A DNA stretch of 64,000 bases from Pyrobaculum sp. 3827-6 (GCF_025641885.1 NZ_JAOTQN010000001.1:62001-126000); one strand, 5' to 3'; shown: positions 16,609 through 25,682, counted from the stretch's first letter. Notes: a model not told the origin generated them from the sequence alone. A program made the numbers and translations.

Positions 16609-17696
16609 CCACGGAGGCGGCCGGCGGACAGCGCTTCTATGCCGCGCCTCCCGAGGGCTAGGTCTGCGGCTAGCTTCCCCAGCGCCGGGCCGTATGTCCA
16701 GCCCAGCCTGCAGGCCCCGGTCACGACGACCACAGAGCCCATCCTGTCCACTACCGGGAAGCCGTCGGGGGTGCACGGCCTGTAGCCCACCGCCATGTCT
16801 ATCACGTCGAAGTCCCCTAACACCCCCCTAGCTCTCTGCAGGACTCTCTGCGCGGGGCTGTGGTCGCCGCTACCGTCTAGGTCGAAGCGTCCCGTCACCT
16901 TTGTCCACTTTGAGAGGGGCACCACCGCGACGCCCTTAGCCATTTCTATAAACATCTTCTGGGACCTGGCCGTGGTCCTGAACCCGTAGCCTTTGAAGGG
17001 GGCTACAGGTATGCCGAACTTCCTCGCCCAGTAGCCCGCCGCCACGACTACGGCGTCGCCTTGGACCACGTCTCCCCCCTCTAGCCACACCTCTCTGCCG
17101 GCTACCTCCGCCGCCCTTTTGTTGACTATCTGCACCCCCCGCAACTCTCTCAGCATCCTCTCGATGAAGGCGTCTGTGGAGAGCTTGGCGGCGTCGAGGT
17201 ACACCAGCGCCTCTCTGCCGCAGCACTCCCCGGCCTCCACCTTGGGCGACAGGGGGTCTCTCTTGGCCTCCTCCAGCGCCTTCTCGACGTCTATCCCCAC
17301 CTCGTAGAGGGGCTCCTCGGCGTAGTCGAAGTCGTTCTCCGCCTCGGCGAGCGCTCTGTACTGCCGTTGCGAGAAGTCGCCCAGCGCCTTGACGGCCTCC
17401 CACATCTCCTGGCTCGGCTCCCTGCCCCAGACTCTTAGGTATGTGGAGATCCAGCCCCAGTCCCAGCTCTTTACCCTGGCGTCCCCCCGGAGCATCATTG
17501 CAAGGTATCTCCTGGGGTAGGACTTGACGTTTATCCGGTTGATTACGAAGCGTGTAAATTCGAGAATGCCGGCGGCGGCGCGGGACCGCTCCCCCGGCTT
17601 GTCCTGCTCTACTATAACAACCTCCGCGCCCTCCTTTACGAGGTAGAAGGCGGTGAAGAGCCCCACGACGCCGCCGCCCACTACGACAACTTTCAT
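16605..17696 (-). CDS. FAD-dependent D-amino-acid dehydrogenase/oxidase-like protein
   Basis: The 363-residue protein belongs to the DAO family: VVVGGGVVGLFTAFYLVKEG near residue 4 is the dinucleotide-binding motif, followed by IVEQD, and VVAAGYWA and TGACRLGWTYGP later in the chain complete the FAD fold. Dye-linked D-proline or D-amino-acid dehydrogenases are known from Pyrobaculum, and this is a plausible member. It would feed electrons from amino acids into the respiratory chain. The divergently transcribed neighbour is an amino-acid binding protein, which fits such a role. The exact substrate is inferred. Confidence 0.8.
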   Translation of the reverse strand: MKVVVVGGGVVGLFTAFYLVKEGAEVVIVEQDKPGERSRAAAGILEFTRFVINRINVKSYPRRYLAMMLRGDARVKSWDWGWISTYLRVWGREPSQEMWEAVKALGDFSQRQYRALAEAENDFDYAEEPLYEVGIDVEKALEEAKRDPLSPKVEAGECCGREALVYLDAAKLSTDAFIERMLRELRGVQIVNKRAAEVAGREVWLEGGDVVQGDAVVVAAGYWARKFGIPVAPFKGYGFRTTARSQKMFIEMAKGVAVVPLSKWTKVTGRFDLDGSGDHSPAQRVLQRARGVLGDFDVIDMAVGYRPCTPDGFPVVDRMGSVVVVTGACRLGWTYGPALGKLAADLALGRRGIEALSAGRLRG

Positions 17697-17703
17697 CGCT
17701 AAC

Positions 17704-17725
17704 AGTTATAAAGACGTTTAAATGC
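17704..17725. promoter_or_regulatory. Adjacent divergent TATA boxes (flavoprotein and binding protein)
   Basis: AGTTATAAAG (17704-17713) lies 25 nt before the ATG at 17732. The reverse-strand box GCATTTAAACG (about 17715-17725) lies 25 nt before the ATG at 17696. The boxes abut, so the genes are likely co-controlled. Confidence 0.5.
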
Positions 17726-17731
17726 ATTGGC

Positions 17732-18631
17732 ATGAGAAGCGTAGCGCTCTCTGTAGTGGCGTTGGTCCTCGGCATAGTCATAGGCTACCTGGCGGGGATG
17801 TACACAGCGCCGAAGGCAGCTCCATCCCAGACGGCGGCGCCTCAAGCCACCGCCCAGGCCACCACTGTGACCGCAACCACCACGGTGACGGTCACCCAGA
17901 CGGCGGCTCCATGCCGCGTGTCTGTGGAGGCTATTAAAAAACGTGGAAAGCTCATCGTCGGCACAGACGCCACTTGGCCTCCCTGGGAGTGGGTCATGGG
18001 GGACAAGATCGTGGGCTGGGACGTGGATATCGCCAGGGAGATCGCCAATGCGCTTGGCGTACAGCTGGAGATCCGCGACATGAGGTTCGCCGGGCTTCTA
18101 GAAGCTGTGAGAAACGGAGACGTCGACCTCGCCATCAGCGCCATTACCTGGACCACCGAGAGGGAGAAGGTGCTGGAGTTCTCGATGCCCTACTACCTTG
18201 AGTCTATCGTTGTGGTGACCAAGGCCACCCGCAATGATATTAACAAGGTGGAGGATCTCTACGGCAAGACTGTGGGGGTGCAGATAGGGACGACCCACGA
18301 GGAGTGGGCCGCCGCCAACCTGGAGAAGCCTGGCAAGGCCTCCGTTAGGAGATACGACAAGGTATATCCCTACATGGTGGAGGTGCTGAGGAGGGGCGAT
18401 GTCGACGCTATTATACTAGACCGCTCCATCGCCACCGCGCTTGTGAGGAAGTTCCCAGATCTCAAAATCGCCTTTGAGCTCCCCGGATCCGCGGGCTATA
18501 TATCCGCGGCCATGCCAAAATGCGCCCAGGACCTGAAGCTGGCTGTTGACCAGGTTATTGAAAACCTGATGCAGACCGGGAGGCTTGACGAGATAATGCA
18601 GAAAAACTTCGAGCTGTTTCTCCAGTCGTAA
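17732..18631 (+). CDS. Amino-acid ABC transporter substrate-binding protein (family 3)
   Basis: This 299-residue protein has an N-terminal hydrophobic anchor (about residues 5-25) and an Ala/Thr-rich linker up to about residue 60. The binding fold follows: RGKLIVGTDATWPPWEWV, GWDVDIAREIANALG and DLAISAITWTTEREKVLEFS are classic SBP_bac_3 landmarks for polar amino-acid ligands. No permease or ATPase of this type is beside it, so it must use a system encoded elsewhere or act alone. The divergent flavoprotein suggests amino-acid catabolism. Confidence 0.88.
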   Translation: MRSVALSVVALVLGIVIGYLAGMYTAPKAAPSQTAAPQATAQATTVTATTTVTVTQTAAPCRVSVEAIKKRGKLIVGTDATWPPWEWVMGDKIVGWDVDIAREIANALGVQLEIRDMRFAGLLEAVRNGDVDLAISAITWTTEREKVLEFSMPYYLESIVVVTKATRNDINKVEDLYGKTVGVQIGTTHEEWAAANLEKPGKASVRRYDKVYPYMVEVLRRGDVDAIILDRSIATALVRKFPDLKIAFELPGSAGYISAAMPKCAQDLKLAVDQVIENLMQTGRLDEIMQKNFELFLQS

Positions 18632-18642
18632 AATTTTAAATA
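18631..18642 (+). promoter_or_regulatory. TATA box of the uS14 gene
   Basis: AAATTTTAAATAC, overlapping the end of the binding-protein gene, is centred about 25 nt before the GTG at 18662. Confidence 0.55.
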
Positions 18643-18661
18643 CAAACCCCTTTTTCGCACC

Positions 18662-18826
18662 GTGCCCTCCATAAAACCACCAAAAGAGAGGCCTTTCGGC
18701 AAGAGCAAGATAAGATGTATTAGATGCGGCACGCGGGAGGCCGTTATCCGTAAATACGGCCTATACCTCTGCAGAAGGTGCTTCCGCGAAGTAGCGCCGC
18801 AACTAGGCTTCAAGAAGTACTACTAA
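18662..18826 (+). CDS. rps14: Small ribosomal subunit protein uS14
   Basis: This short gene encodes 54 residues: [18 protein letters not shown], then a second CRRC pair and [14 protein letters not shown] at the C-terminus. The CxxC...CxxC zinc ribbon and the terminal GFKKY are diagnostic of archaeal uS14 (eukaryotic RPS29). It binds the head of the 30S subunit near the tRNA sites. The start is a GTG supported by a TATA box. It is isolated from the usual large ribosomal-protein operon and its last 17 bases overlap the convergent ABC transporter gene. Confidence 0.93.
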   Translation: MPSIKPPKERPFGKSKIRCIRCGTREAVIRKYGLYLCRRCFREVAPQLGFKKYY

Positions 18827-20423
18827 GGAGGGGCCGGGCCTCCACCAGCCTCGCGGCGCCGCCAGACACCTCTACAATTTTCGTGGCGTACCTCGCCGGG
18901 GTTTGTCTATGGGAAATCACCACGGCTATTGGGACAGCCCTCCTCAAGGCGTCCAGCACCCTCTCCTCAACCTCCTGGTTCAGGCCGGAGGTGACCTCGT
19001 CCAGCACGAGGATGCGCGGCCTCCTCAGAAACGCCCTAGCCAGCAGTACCCTCTGTCTCTGGCCTTCGGATAGCTCGGAGCCTCCTTCGCCGCATTTTTT
19101 GTCTAGTGGGAAGTCTATCTGGGCGAGCTCGGCGGCTCTCCTCACCTCCTCCTCCGGGAACTCCTCCCAAAGCGTGATGTTCTCCCACACAGAGGTGTCG
19201 AAGACGTAGTCGTCGTTGCCGACGTAGATCGCCCTCGGCGCCTCTATCTCGCCCTCCAGGGGCTTCACCAAACCGGCCAGTGCCTTTCCAAGAGTGGACT
19301 TGCCGCCTCCGGTGGGGCCGCGCACCCAGACAAAATCCCCTGGCACAACGATAAGATCCACGCCGCGCAACACCACGTTCCCATCGTAGCCCAGCGTAAC
19401 TTTCTTCACTTTCACTATAGGCGCCTCCCCGCGCGCCGGCTCTTCAGATACGACGGCGTCGAAGTAAGGGGCCACCCTCTCAAACGACCTCTTAAGCTGG
19501 TAGTACGAACCCGATTTCATCATGATTTGGGCAAGCGGCTCAAACGCCTCTGCTAGAAGCGTCCTCATTGCCACGGCCGTGCCTACGGTGGCGGCCCCCT
19601 GGAGGGACAGGAGAAGCCCAAGGCCGAAGGCTAGGTTGGGCACGCCGAATGTAATGGCGTTGGCCCCGAAGCCGAGGGATTTTGAATACAGCCCGTACTT
19701 CTTGTACACGGCAAGCCACCTCCCCGAGGCCTCCAGTAGGATCTTGGGGAGAGCCCTCACCCCGGCTCTGTAGAGGCTGTGGGCCCCGTCCACGACCTCC
19801 TTTACCCGTCTAAACCACTGGCTGTAGAGCTCCCTCTCCCTCCTCCCCCACTCCAGTATGGGCGGGCCCAGCTTCTTCGCCACTAGGAAGTACAGAGCTA
19901 TTAAAGGCGCTACGAGCAGGGTAATCTCCGGCGATATGTACAGCGACGCGGCCGCCACTGCTATGAACCTCGCCGCCTGTAGGGCCACGTCCAGCGGCAG
20001 GGCGAGGTACAACACGACGTTTAGGACGTCGCCGCTTATCCGCGACAGCGCCTCTCCCCTGTTGTGGGCGGGGGATAAGACCACCGAGTGGACGATGCGG
20101 TGCGAAATGTCTATGATGGCTCTCTGCGCCCACACCGCGGCTCTGTACTCAGATAGGAAATTAAGAATAGGTATGAGAAAGGCGATGCCGACTACGGCGG
20201 AGATCTGGAAAATGAGTGCCCCTATGTCCCCTACCCCGTAGACAACTTTGTCGACAATCTGCTTTATGAGTAGAGCCTGGACGACGCCGAGTATAATCAT
20301 AGCGCTCCACAGCGAGAAGATCACCGCCTCGTCTACCCAGTACCTCCTCGCGAAGTCAAAGGCGTAGCGCCAGTAGCTCCTCACACCCCCGCCTCCGGTC
20401 GCCGTTGATGACGCGGCTCTCAT
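18810..20423 (-). CDS. ABC exporter, fused membrane and ATPase domains
   Basis: The 537-residue half-transporter has about six membrane segments in residues 25-300 and an ATPase domain with Walker [10 protein letters not shown] (near residue 365), signature LSEGQRQR, Walker B ILVLDEV and a final SHRQ switch His. This is the layout of type IV (MsbA/lipid A-type) exporters working as homodimers. The product handled is unknown. The first ten or so residues are weakly conserved-looking, so a later start is possible. The 3' end overlaps the uS14 gene. Confidence 0.88.
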   Translation of the reverse strand: MRAASSTATGGGGVRSYWRYAFDFARRYWVDEAVIFSLWSAMIILGVVQALLIKQIVDKVVYGVGDIGALIFQISAVVGIAFLIPILNFLSEYRAAVWAQRAIIDISHRIVHSVVLSPAHNRGEALSRISGDVLNVVLYLALPLDVALQAARFIAVAAASLYISPEITLLVAPLIALYFLVAKKLGPPILEWGRRERELYSQWFRRVKEVVDGAHSLYRAGVRALPKILLEASGRWLAVYKKYGLYSKSLGFGANAITFGVPNLAFGLGLLLSLQGAATVGTAVAMRTLLAEAFEPLAQIMMKSGSYYQLKRSFERVAPYFDAVVSEEPARGEAPIVKVKKVTLGYDGNVVLRGVDLIVVPGDFVWVRGPTGGGKSTLGKALAGLVKPLEGEIEAPRAIYVGNDDYVFDTSVWENITLWEEFPEEEVRRAAELAQIDFPLDKKCGEGGSELSEGQRQRVLLARAFLRRPRILVLDEVTSGLNQEVEERVLDALRRAVPIAVVISHRQTPARYATKIVEVSGGAARLVEARPLLSSTS

Positions 20424-20501
20424 ACGCCTCTACCACCCGCCGGCTTAAATACGCCGATTTGTAGATGCAGCTGTAGTTGATATTGTAGCTACAAGCCGTC
20501 G

Positions 20502-21236
20502 CTAAACGTGGGGCTGGCACGCCTTTTCCATACCCTCTATCACCCTGTCTACAAGTCTCTCCACGACGCTGTCTCCCCTCCTCGTCTCTTCTACATACTC
20601 TCTTATCAGCTGGGCGGCCCTGCAGTACGCCTCCTCCCAGCTCAGCCCGGCGGCTTTCCTCAGGGCGTAGAGCAGAAACGCGAAGAAGCCGTAGGCGGGT
20701 TCGTAGTAGCCGAGGCTTTCCAGCCCTCTTTCGCTTATCCACCGCCTCCTCAGGTCGTCTTCAGGCGCCAGGGCTATGCGGTAGAAGAGGAGGCTGAGCC
20801 TCGGCCACTCGCCCAGCTTGGCAAGGTAGGGGTCCATGAATCCCCTGGCCCTTAGGTCGAGCTCTGCGAGCTTGGCGTGGGCCTCGTGCCTCTTGATCTT
20901 AAAGGGGAGGGTGACGTAGAGCTCGTCGCTTAGATAGACGCCGCCTCTCCTAGCTACTAGGGGCGTTATATAGCCGAAGTTCTTAGCCACGAACTCCTCG
21001 TCTAGGTACCCCCTCTCCAGCGCCTTGGAGACGTCTCTCAGCCTCACGATGTATTCCCGCTCCAGCCTCAGCACCTCCACTACCCCCTCCGCCTCCAGTC
21101 TATGGACTACGTCGCGGATTGTGCTGTAGGGCTCTCCCAGCTGGCGGGAGAGGTTGCGTATCGACGTGTCTAAGTCGTGGTGTTTTAGGAAGAGGAGCCT
21201 CACCACCTTTTTCTCAACTGTGTCTCTACCCCCCAT
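20502..21236 (-). CDS. Winged-helix regulator with a helical C-terminal domain
   Basis: The 244-residue protein has a winged helix in residues 5-65 (IRNLSRQLGEPYSTIRDVVH then LEAEGVVEVLRL). The rest is largely helical with no recognised motif, perhaps a ligand-binding or dimerisation part. Its start overlaps the end of the upstream HTH gene at 21226 by 11 bases, so two DNA-binding proteins are made from one transcript. Targets are unknown. Confidence 0.7.
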   Translation of the reverse strand: MGGRDTVEKKVVRLLFLKHHDLDTSIRNLSRQLGEPYSTIRDVVHRLEAEGVVEVLRLEREYIVRLRDVSKALERGYLDEEFVAKNFGYITPLVARRGGVYLSDELYVTLPFKIKRHEAHAKLAELDLRARGFMDPYLAKLGEWPRLSLLFYRIALAPEDDLRRRWISERGLESLGYYEPAYGFFAFLLYALRKAAGLSWEEAYCRAAQLIREYVEETRRGDSVVERLVDRVIEGMEKACQPHV

Positions 21237-21546
21237 GGCGGGCCAGCGATCTGCAGATCTCCACCGCGCCGTCTCTAACGCGGTAGAACTTCGCCCTGCC
21301 TATGCTAACCTCCTCGACAAGCCCCAGCCCCAGCAACGAGTCCTCCCTCCTGTACCTCTCCCCGAGCCCTCTCAGCGCCCCCACGACGTTTTCATAGCTC
21401 GCCCCCACTGCGTCTGCAATTAACGCGGGGTACGCCGACTCTGGGTAGATGGAGCATAGGTAGTACAGCACATCTCTCTTGACTCTGCTCCTCCTCAGCG
21501 CCCTCAACACCCTCCCCAAGCCTTGTGCTGTGCCGGCCAGAATCAC
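21226..21546 (-). CDS. Small winged-helix DNA-binding protein
   Basis: This 106-residue protein is an archaeal winged helix (YPALIADAVGASYENVVGAL as recognition region, then LGLVEEVSIGRAKFYRV as wing). The GTG start at 21546 lies inside the palindrome TCACGTGA and about 25 nt after the box TTTATAAATAA on the reverse strand. It is the first gene of a two-regulator operon. Confidence 0.75.
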   Translation of the reverse strand: MILAGTAQGLGRVLRALRRSRVKRDVLYYLCSIYPESAYPALIADAVGASYENVVGALRGLGERYRREDSLLGLGLVEEVSIGRAKFYRVRDGAVEICRSLARHGG

Positions 21547-21577
21547 GTGATCAATCGCATGATTATTTATAAACTTT
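21543..21577 (-). promoter_or_regulatory. Promoter with palindromic operator candidate
   Basis: On the reverse strand a TATA box GTTTATAAATAA (about 21566-21577) is followed by AATCATGCGATTGATCACGT, containing AATCA...TGATT arms and the 8-bp palindrome TCACGTGA at the start codon. The placement suggests autoregulation by the encoded HTH proteins. Confidence 0.4.
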
Positions 21578-21612
21578 TCGCCGGAGAAACACGACGTGAC
21601 GCGCTCAAGAGT

Positions 21613-21963
21613 CTAGAACAGAAGAGCTCTTATTACCCTCCTCGCAACAGGCCTTTTGATCTTCATGACGTAGAGTATCAGGGCGGCGGTGAAGGCTATG
21701 TTTATTCCCCACGACGCCGCCCGCAGGATGTGGGCCAGCGGCCCGAGCTCTATCGGAGGCCTCGCCGCGCTTGCCAGTACGCTGAGCGCCGTCTCGTAGA
21801 GCCCGGGCCCCGCTAGCGGGACTAGCGAGACGGCGAGGGCTAGCGACAGGAGGGCCCCCACGACGCCGTTCCAGACCAATGCCTGCGCGTCCGCCGTAGC
21901 GCCGAGCGTCGTGGCGACGGCGTAGACGGCGGTGAACACCGCCAGAGCGGCGTATAGCCTCAT
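21613..21963 (-). CDS. Small integral membrane protein, unknown
   Basis: The 116-residue protein has about four hydrophobic segments and a basic C-terminus (MKIKRPVARRVIRALLF). Its ATG overlaps the TGA of the 33-residue gene upstream, which indicates coupled translation. No family recognised. Confidence 0.65.
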   Translation of the reverse strand: MRLYAALAVFTAVYAVATTLGATADAQALVWNGVVGALLSLALAVSLVPLAGPGLYETALSVLASAARPPIELGPLAHILRAASWGINIAFTAALILYVMKIKRPVARRVIRALLF

Positions 21964-22061
21964 AGCTCTTCAAGCCTTTTGATGAGCCACTCAATTATGT
22001 GGCCGTGCGCAGTCCCCGGCCTCCTCGGCATCTGCTCTAGACACCTCTTTAAATTTTCCAT
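21960..22061 (-). CDS. Small 33-residue protein, unknown
   Basis: The frame from ATG 22061 to TGA 21960 encodes a short, mostly helical, basic-acidic protein (MENLKRCLEQMPRRPGTA...IKRLEEL). Two facts support expression: a TATA box (CTATAAATTAA on the reverse strand, about 22076-22088) lies 25 nt upstream, and the stop overlaps the start of the membrane-protein gene in the ATGA manner common for operons here. Function is unknown. Confidence 0.5.
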   Translation of the reverse strand: MENLKRCLEQMPRRPGTAHGHIIEWLIKRLEEL

Positions 22062-22075
22062 TGACTCCACTGGGG

Positions 22076-22101
22076 TAATTAATTTATAGGCGTTTTAAGT
22101 A
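22076..22101. promoter_or_regulatory. Divergent promoter region of polB3 and the 33-residue gene
   Basis: TAATTAATTTATAGG (22076-22089) reads as a TATA element on both strands. A second forward A/T element GTTTTAAGTATT ends right at the polB ATG (22104). Confidence 0.4.
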
Positions 22102-22103
22102 TT

Positions 22104-24464
22104 ATGGAGATTAAGTTTTGGCCTCTGGACGCCACCTATACGGTCGTAGGCGGCGTCCCGGAGGTGAGGATCTTCGGCGTGGCTGAGGGGGGAGGGAGGG
22201 TCGTGCTGGTGGATAGGGGGTTTAGGCCGTACTTCTACGTGGACTGCCCCTCCTGCGACCCCGCCGTTGTCAAGTCCCAGCTTGGGAGGATCGCCCCAGT
22301 GGAGGGGATCGAGGTGGTGGAGAGGCTCTTTCTCGGCAGGCCTAGGAGGTTTGTCAAGGTGGTGGCCAGGGTACCGGAGGATGTGCGTAGGTTGAGGGAG
22401 GCGGCGGCTTCTCTGCCGGGGGTGTCGGGGGTGTACGAGGCGGATATCCGCTTCTACATGAGGTATCTGGTGGATATGGGAGTGGTGCCCTGTAGCTGGA
22501 ATGTGGCCGATGTGGAGGAGGCCGGGGAGAGACTGGGCCGCCTGCCTGTCTATAGAGTGGCTGAGTGGAGAGGCGCCGTGGGGGGCTTCCCGCCTCCTCT
22601 GCGGGTGCTGGCGTTTGACATAGAGGTGTACAACGAGCGGGGGGCGCCGGACCCGTTGAGGGACCCCGTAGTGATGTTGGCTGTGCAAACCAGCGATGGG
22701 CGTGTGGAGGTTTTCGAGGCGTCTGGGCGCGACGATAGAGGCGTCCTCCGCTCTTTCGTAGACGCCTTGAGGGAGTTCGACCCAGACGTCGTCGTTGGCT
22801 ACAACTCGAATAAATTCGACTGGCCGTATCTGTCTGAGAGGGCTAAGGCGCTGGGGGTCCCGCTGAGGGTTGACAGAGTCGGCGGGGCGCCTCAGCAGAG
22901 CGTATACGGCCACTGGTCTCTTGTCGGGAGGGCTAACGTAGATCTGTTTAACATAGTGGAGGAGTTTCCCGAGATTAAGCTAAAGACCTTGGACAGGGTG
23001 GCGGAGTACTTCGGCGTGATGCGGAGGGATGAGCGGGTGCTGATCCCGGGGCACAAGATTTACGAGTATTGGAGGGACGAATCTAAGAGACCCTTACTGC
23101 GTCAATACGTTGTAGACGACGTCAAGTCTACCTACGGCTTGGCGGAGAGGTTGCTCCCGTTCTTGATTCAGCTCTCCTCCGTGTCGGGCCTGCCTCTAGA
23201 CCAGGTGGCGGCGGCGAGCGTGGGGAACCGGGTGGAGTGGATGCTCCTCCGCTACGCGTATAAGATGGGCGAGGTGGCGCCGAATAGAGAGGAGAGGGAG
23301 TACGAGCCGTATAAGGGGGCTATAGTGCTGGAGCCGAGGCCCGGCCTCTACAACGACGTGCTGGTGCTCGACTTCTCCTCCATGTATCCCAACGTGATGA
23401 TGAGGTACAACCTCTCCCCCGACACCTATCTAGAGCCGGGGGAGCCGGAGCCGCCAGGCGGCGTCTACACGGCGCCGGAGGTGGGCCACAGATTTAGGAG
23501 GGAGCCCCCCGGCTTCGTGCCGCAGGTGCTGAGGCAGTTGGTGGAGCTTAGGAGGCTGGCTAGGGAGGAGATGAAGAGGTACAGCCCAGACTCTCCGGAG
23601 TACAGAGTCCTGGACGAGAGGCAGAAGGCGCTGAAGGTCATGGCAAACGCCATGTATGGATACATGGGCTGGGTGGGCGCCAGGTGGTACAAGAGGGAGG
23701 TGGCGGAGTCCGTCACAGCCTTCGCCAGGTCTATCCTAAAGGACGTGATCGACTACGCGAAGAGGCTGGGGGTTGTGGTGGTGTACGGCGACACAGACAG
23801 CCTATTCGTCAAGAGGGGCGGCGACGTCGAGAAACTCGTCAAGTACGTAGAAGAGAAGTACGGCATCGACATCAAGGTGGATAAAGACTACTCCACCGTC
23901 CTCTTCACAGAGGCGAAGAAGAGGTACGCCGGGCTGTTGAGAGATGGGAGAATCGACATAGTCGGCTTCGAGGTTGTCAGGGGCGACTGGAGCGAGTTAG
24001 CCAAGGACGTCCAGCTCAGGGTTATCGAGCTGATACTCAGGTCCCGGGACGCGGCTGAGGCCAGGCGTAGGGTGACTCAATACGTCAGGGAGGTGGTCGA
24101 GGCGTTGAAGAACTACAGATTCAACCTAGATGACCTGGTTATATGGAAGACGCTGGATAAGGAGCTTGATGAGTACAAGGCCTACACCCCCCATCTCCAC
24201 GCGGCGTTGCTCCTGAGGAGAAGCGGTTACAAGGTTGGAAAGGGCACGGCTGTGGGCTACGTCGTTGTGAGAGGCGGAGAGAAGATCTCGGAGAGGGCTG
24301 TGCCGTACATCCTCGTCGACGATGTGAAGAAAATCGACGTGGATTACTACATCGAGAGGCAGGTCATACCCGCGGCGCTTAGGATAGCCGAGGTAATCGG
24401 CGTCAAGGAGGCCGATTTGAAAAGCGGCAGAGTTGAAAAATCACTGCTCGACTTTCTTGGGTAG
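22104..24464 (+). CDS. polB3: Family B DNA polymerase, Dpo3/PolB3 type
   Basis: The 786-residue enzyme has a proofreading exonuclease with Exo I FDIEV (D172, E174), Exo II VGYNSNKFDWPYL and Exo III YVVDDVKSTYG. The polymerase motifs are A (VLDFSSMYPNVM, D423), B (KALKVMANAMYGYMG) and C (VVYGDTDSL, D563 and D565). Length and motif B spelling match the Pyrobaculum polymerase class characterised from P. calidifontis, and differ from the longer B1 polymerase at 56778. Catalytic residues are all present, so it should be active. The 3' end overlaps the convergent dnaG gene by 24 bases. Confidence 0.95.
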   Translation: MEIKFWPLDATYTVVGGVPEVRIFGVAEGGGRVVLVDRGFRPYFYVDCPSCDPAVVKSQLGRIAPVEGIEVVERLFLGRPRRFVKVVARVPEDVRRLREAAASLPGVSGVYEADIRFYMRYLVDMGVVPCSWNVADVEEAGERLGRLPVYRVAEWRGAVGGFPPPLRVLAFDIEVYNERGAPDPLRDPVVMLAVQTSDGRVEVFEASGRDDRGVLRSFVDALREFDPDVVVGYNSNKFDWPYLSERAKALGVPLRVDRVGGAPQQSVYGHWSLVGRANVDLFNIVEEFPEIKLKTLDRVAEYFGVMRRDERVLIPGHKIYEYWRDESKRPLLRQYVVDDVKSTYGLAERLLPFLIQLSSVSGLPLDQVAAASVGNRVEWMLLRYAYKMGEVAPNREEREYEPYKGAIVLEPRPGLYNDVLVLDFSSMYPNVMMRYNLSPDTYLEPGEPEPPGGVYTAPEVGHRFRREPPGFVPQVLRQLVELRRLAREEMKRYSPDSPEYRVLDERQKALKVMANAMYGYMGWVGARWYKREVAESVTAFARSILKDVIDYAKRLGVVVVYGDTDSLFVKRGGDVEKLVKYVEEKYGIDIKVDKDYSTVLFTEAKKRYAGLLRDGRIDIVGFEVVRGDWSELAKDVQLRVIELILRSRDAAEARRRVTQYVREVVEALKNYRFNLDDLVIWKTLDKELDEYKAYTPHLHAALLLRRSGYKVGKGTAVGYVVVRGGEKISERAVPYILVDDVKKIDVDYYIERQVIPAALRIAEVIGVKEADLKSGRVEKSLLDFLG

Positions 24465-25664
24465 AAGCTGGTCGAATGTGACGATTTTCATCTCCTCGGG
24501 CACCTTGGTCAGCGGACCTGTGCGAGCTGTGACTATCAGCTTCACCCCCTTCTTCGCGGCTAGGTCGACGATGCGCTGCGTAGTTATGCCGTCGAGTATT
24601 ATGGCGTGTATGGAGTCTGCCGACATCGCGAGGTAGTCGGGGAGCTCCCTAACTGGGAGCCGTTTTATGGGGGTCCAGCTGGCGTCGTAGAGCTCGGCCT
24701 CGAGTGTCCCCAGCATCTCTTCAATTTTCTTGCCTACGTCGAAGGGGAACTGCGGAGCCGGCGCCTCCTCCTTCGCCGCCTGTGTGGGGGGCGGCTGCGG
24801 GGCCGGCGCTTCGGCTTTCTCGCCGGCGGCTTTCTGCTGGGCCAGCCACTCCTCCAGCGTTACCTTATTTCTTAGGGCTTTGGTGATCTCCTTCGCTGTG
24901 AGTTGTTCTACTTCTTTGCCTGGTGGTGCCCTGGCTATGTAGTCTACGTGGGCGACTTTGAGTAGCTCTTTGAGGACTAGCTCCCCGCCTTTGTCTCCGT
25001 CGATGAATACTGTGACGTTTTTCTTCTTGCTGAGGTCTATTATTGTCTGGGGCACGCCTCTGCTGATGCCTTCGAGAGCTATGACGTTTCTATAGCCGTG
25101 TTTTACTAGGTTGACGACGTCGGCTCTGCCCTCGACTATTATTATGGAGTCTGACTTGTCTATGTCGGGGCCGGCGGGGAGCTGTTCGGGGCCGTATTCG
25201 ATTATCTCGGCTTTTGCCACGTCTTCTTTCAGCTTTTCGATGATTTCCTTGGTGTCGGGTAGTATTTCCTCTTCTATTAGTTTTACCAGTTCTTTTGCTT
25301 TTTCAATGATTTTCTTTCTTTTTTCCTCTCTTAGGTCTTTTATTTCTATTACTTTGATGGTGGCGGGGTATGGCCCTACTCTCTCAATGCTTTCTATCAA
25401 CGCGGCGACGAGCGCCGTTTCGTATCTATCGAGGTTGCTTGGTATGTGTATCTTTGCTTTTGTTTTTCCGTTTTTTTCGAATATGTCCACCTCAATTCTC
25501 CCTATTCTGCCCATCATCTGTAGCTCTCTGAGGTCCATATCTTTTCCGAGTAGCCCCTCTGTCTGTGAGAAAAGGGCTCCTATTATATCTGATTTGTCTA
25601 CGCCGCCGTTTACCTCTATCTGTGCGACTATCATGTACTTGGCTACTATTGTTAAGGCGCCCAT
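24441..25664 (-). CDS. dnaG: Archaeal DnaG (TOPRIM) primase / exosome-associated protein
   Basis: The 407-residue protein has an N-terminal archaeal DnaG domain, a central TOPRIM fold with IIVEGRADV (about residues 173-181) and VFIDGDKGG (about 218-226), and a C-terminal part behind an Ala/Pro/Glu-rich linker (about 280-310). TOPRIM acidic residues are intact. In archaea the protein is a subunit of the exosome as well as a primase. The ATG at 25664 fits a TATA box on the reverse strand. Confidence 0.95.
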   Translation of the reverse strand: MGALTIVAKYMIVAQIEVNGGVDKSDIIGALFSQTEGLLGKDMDLRELQMMGRIGRIEVDIFEKNGKTKAKIHIPSNLDRYETALVAALIESIERVGPYPATIKVIEIKDLREEKRKKIIEKAKELVKLIEEEILPDTKEIIEKLKEDVAKAEIIEYGPEQLPAGPDIDKSDSIIIVEGRADVVNLVKHGYRNVIALEGISRGVPQTIIDLSKKKNVTVFIDGDKGGELVLKELLKVAHVDYIARAPPGKEVEQLTAKEITKALRNKVTLEEWLAQQKAAGEKAEAPAPQPPPTQAAKEEAPAPQFPFDVGKKIEEMLGTLEAELYDASWTPIKRLPVRELPDYLAMSADSIHAIILDGITTQRIVDLAAKKGVKLIVTARTGPLTKVPEEMKIVTFDQLLPKKVEQ

Positions 25665-25682
25665 GGATGGGGTCTACTATTA

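Noticed and set aside
22095-22913. Long reverse-strand ORF (272 codons) opposite the polB3 gene
   Set aside because: Rich in His, Arg and Pro and lacking any motif; it mirrors the GC-rich third positions of polB3, whose motifs are complete.
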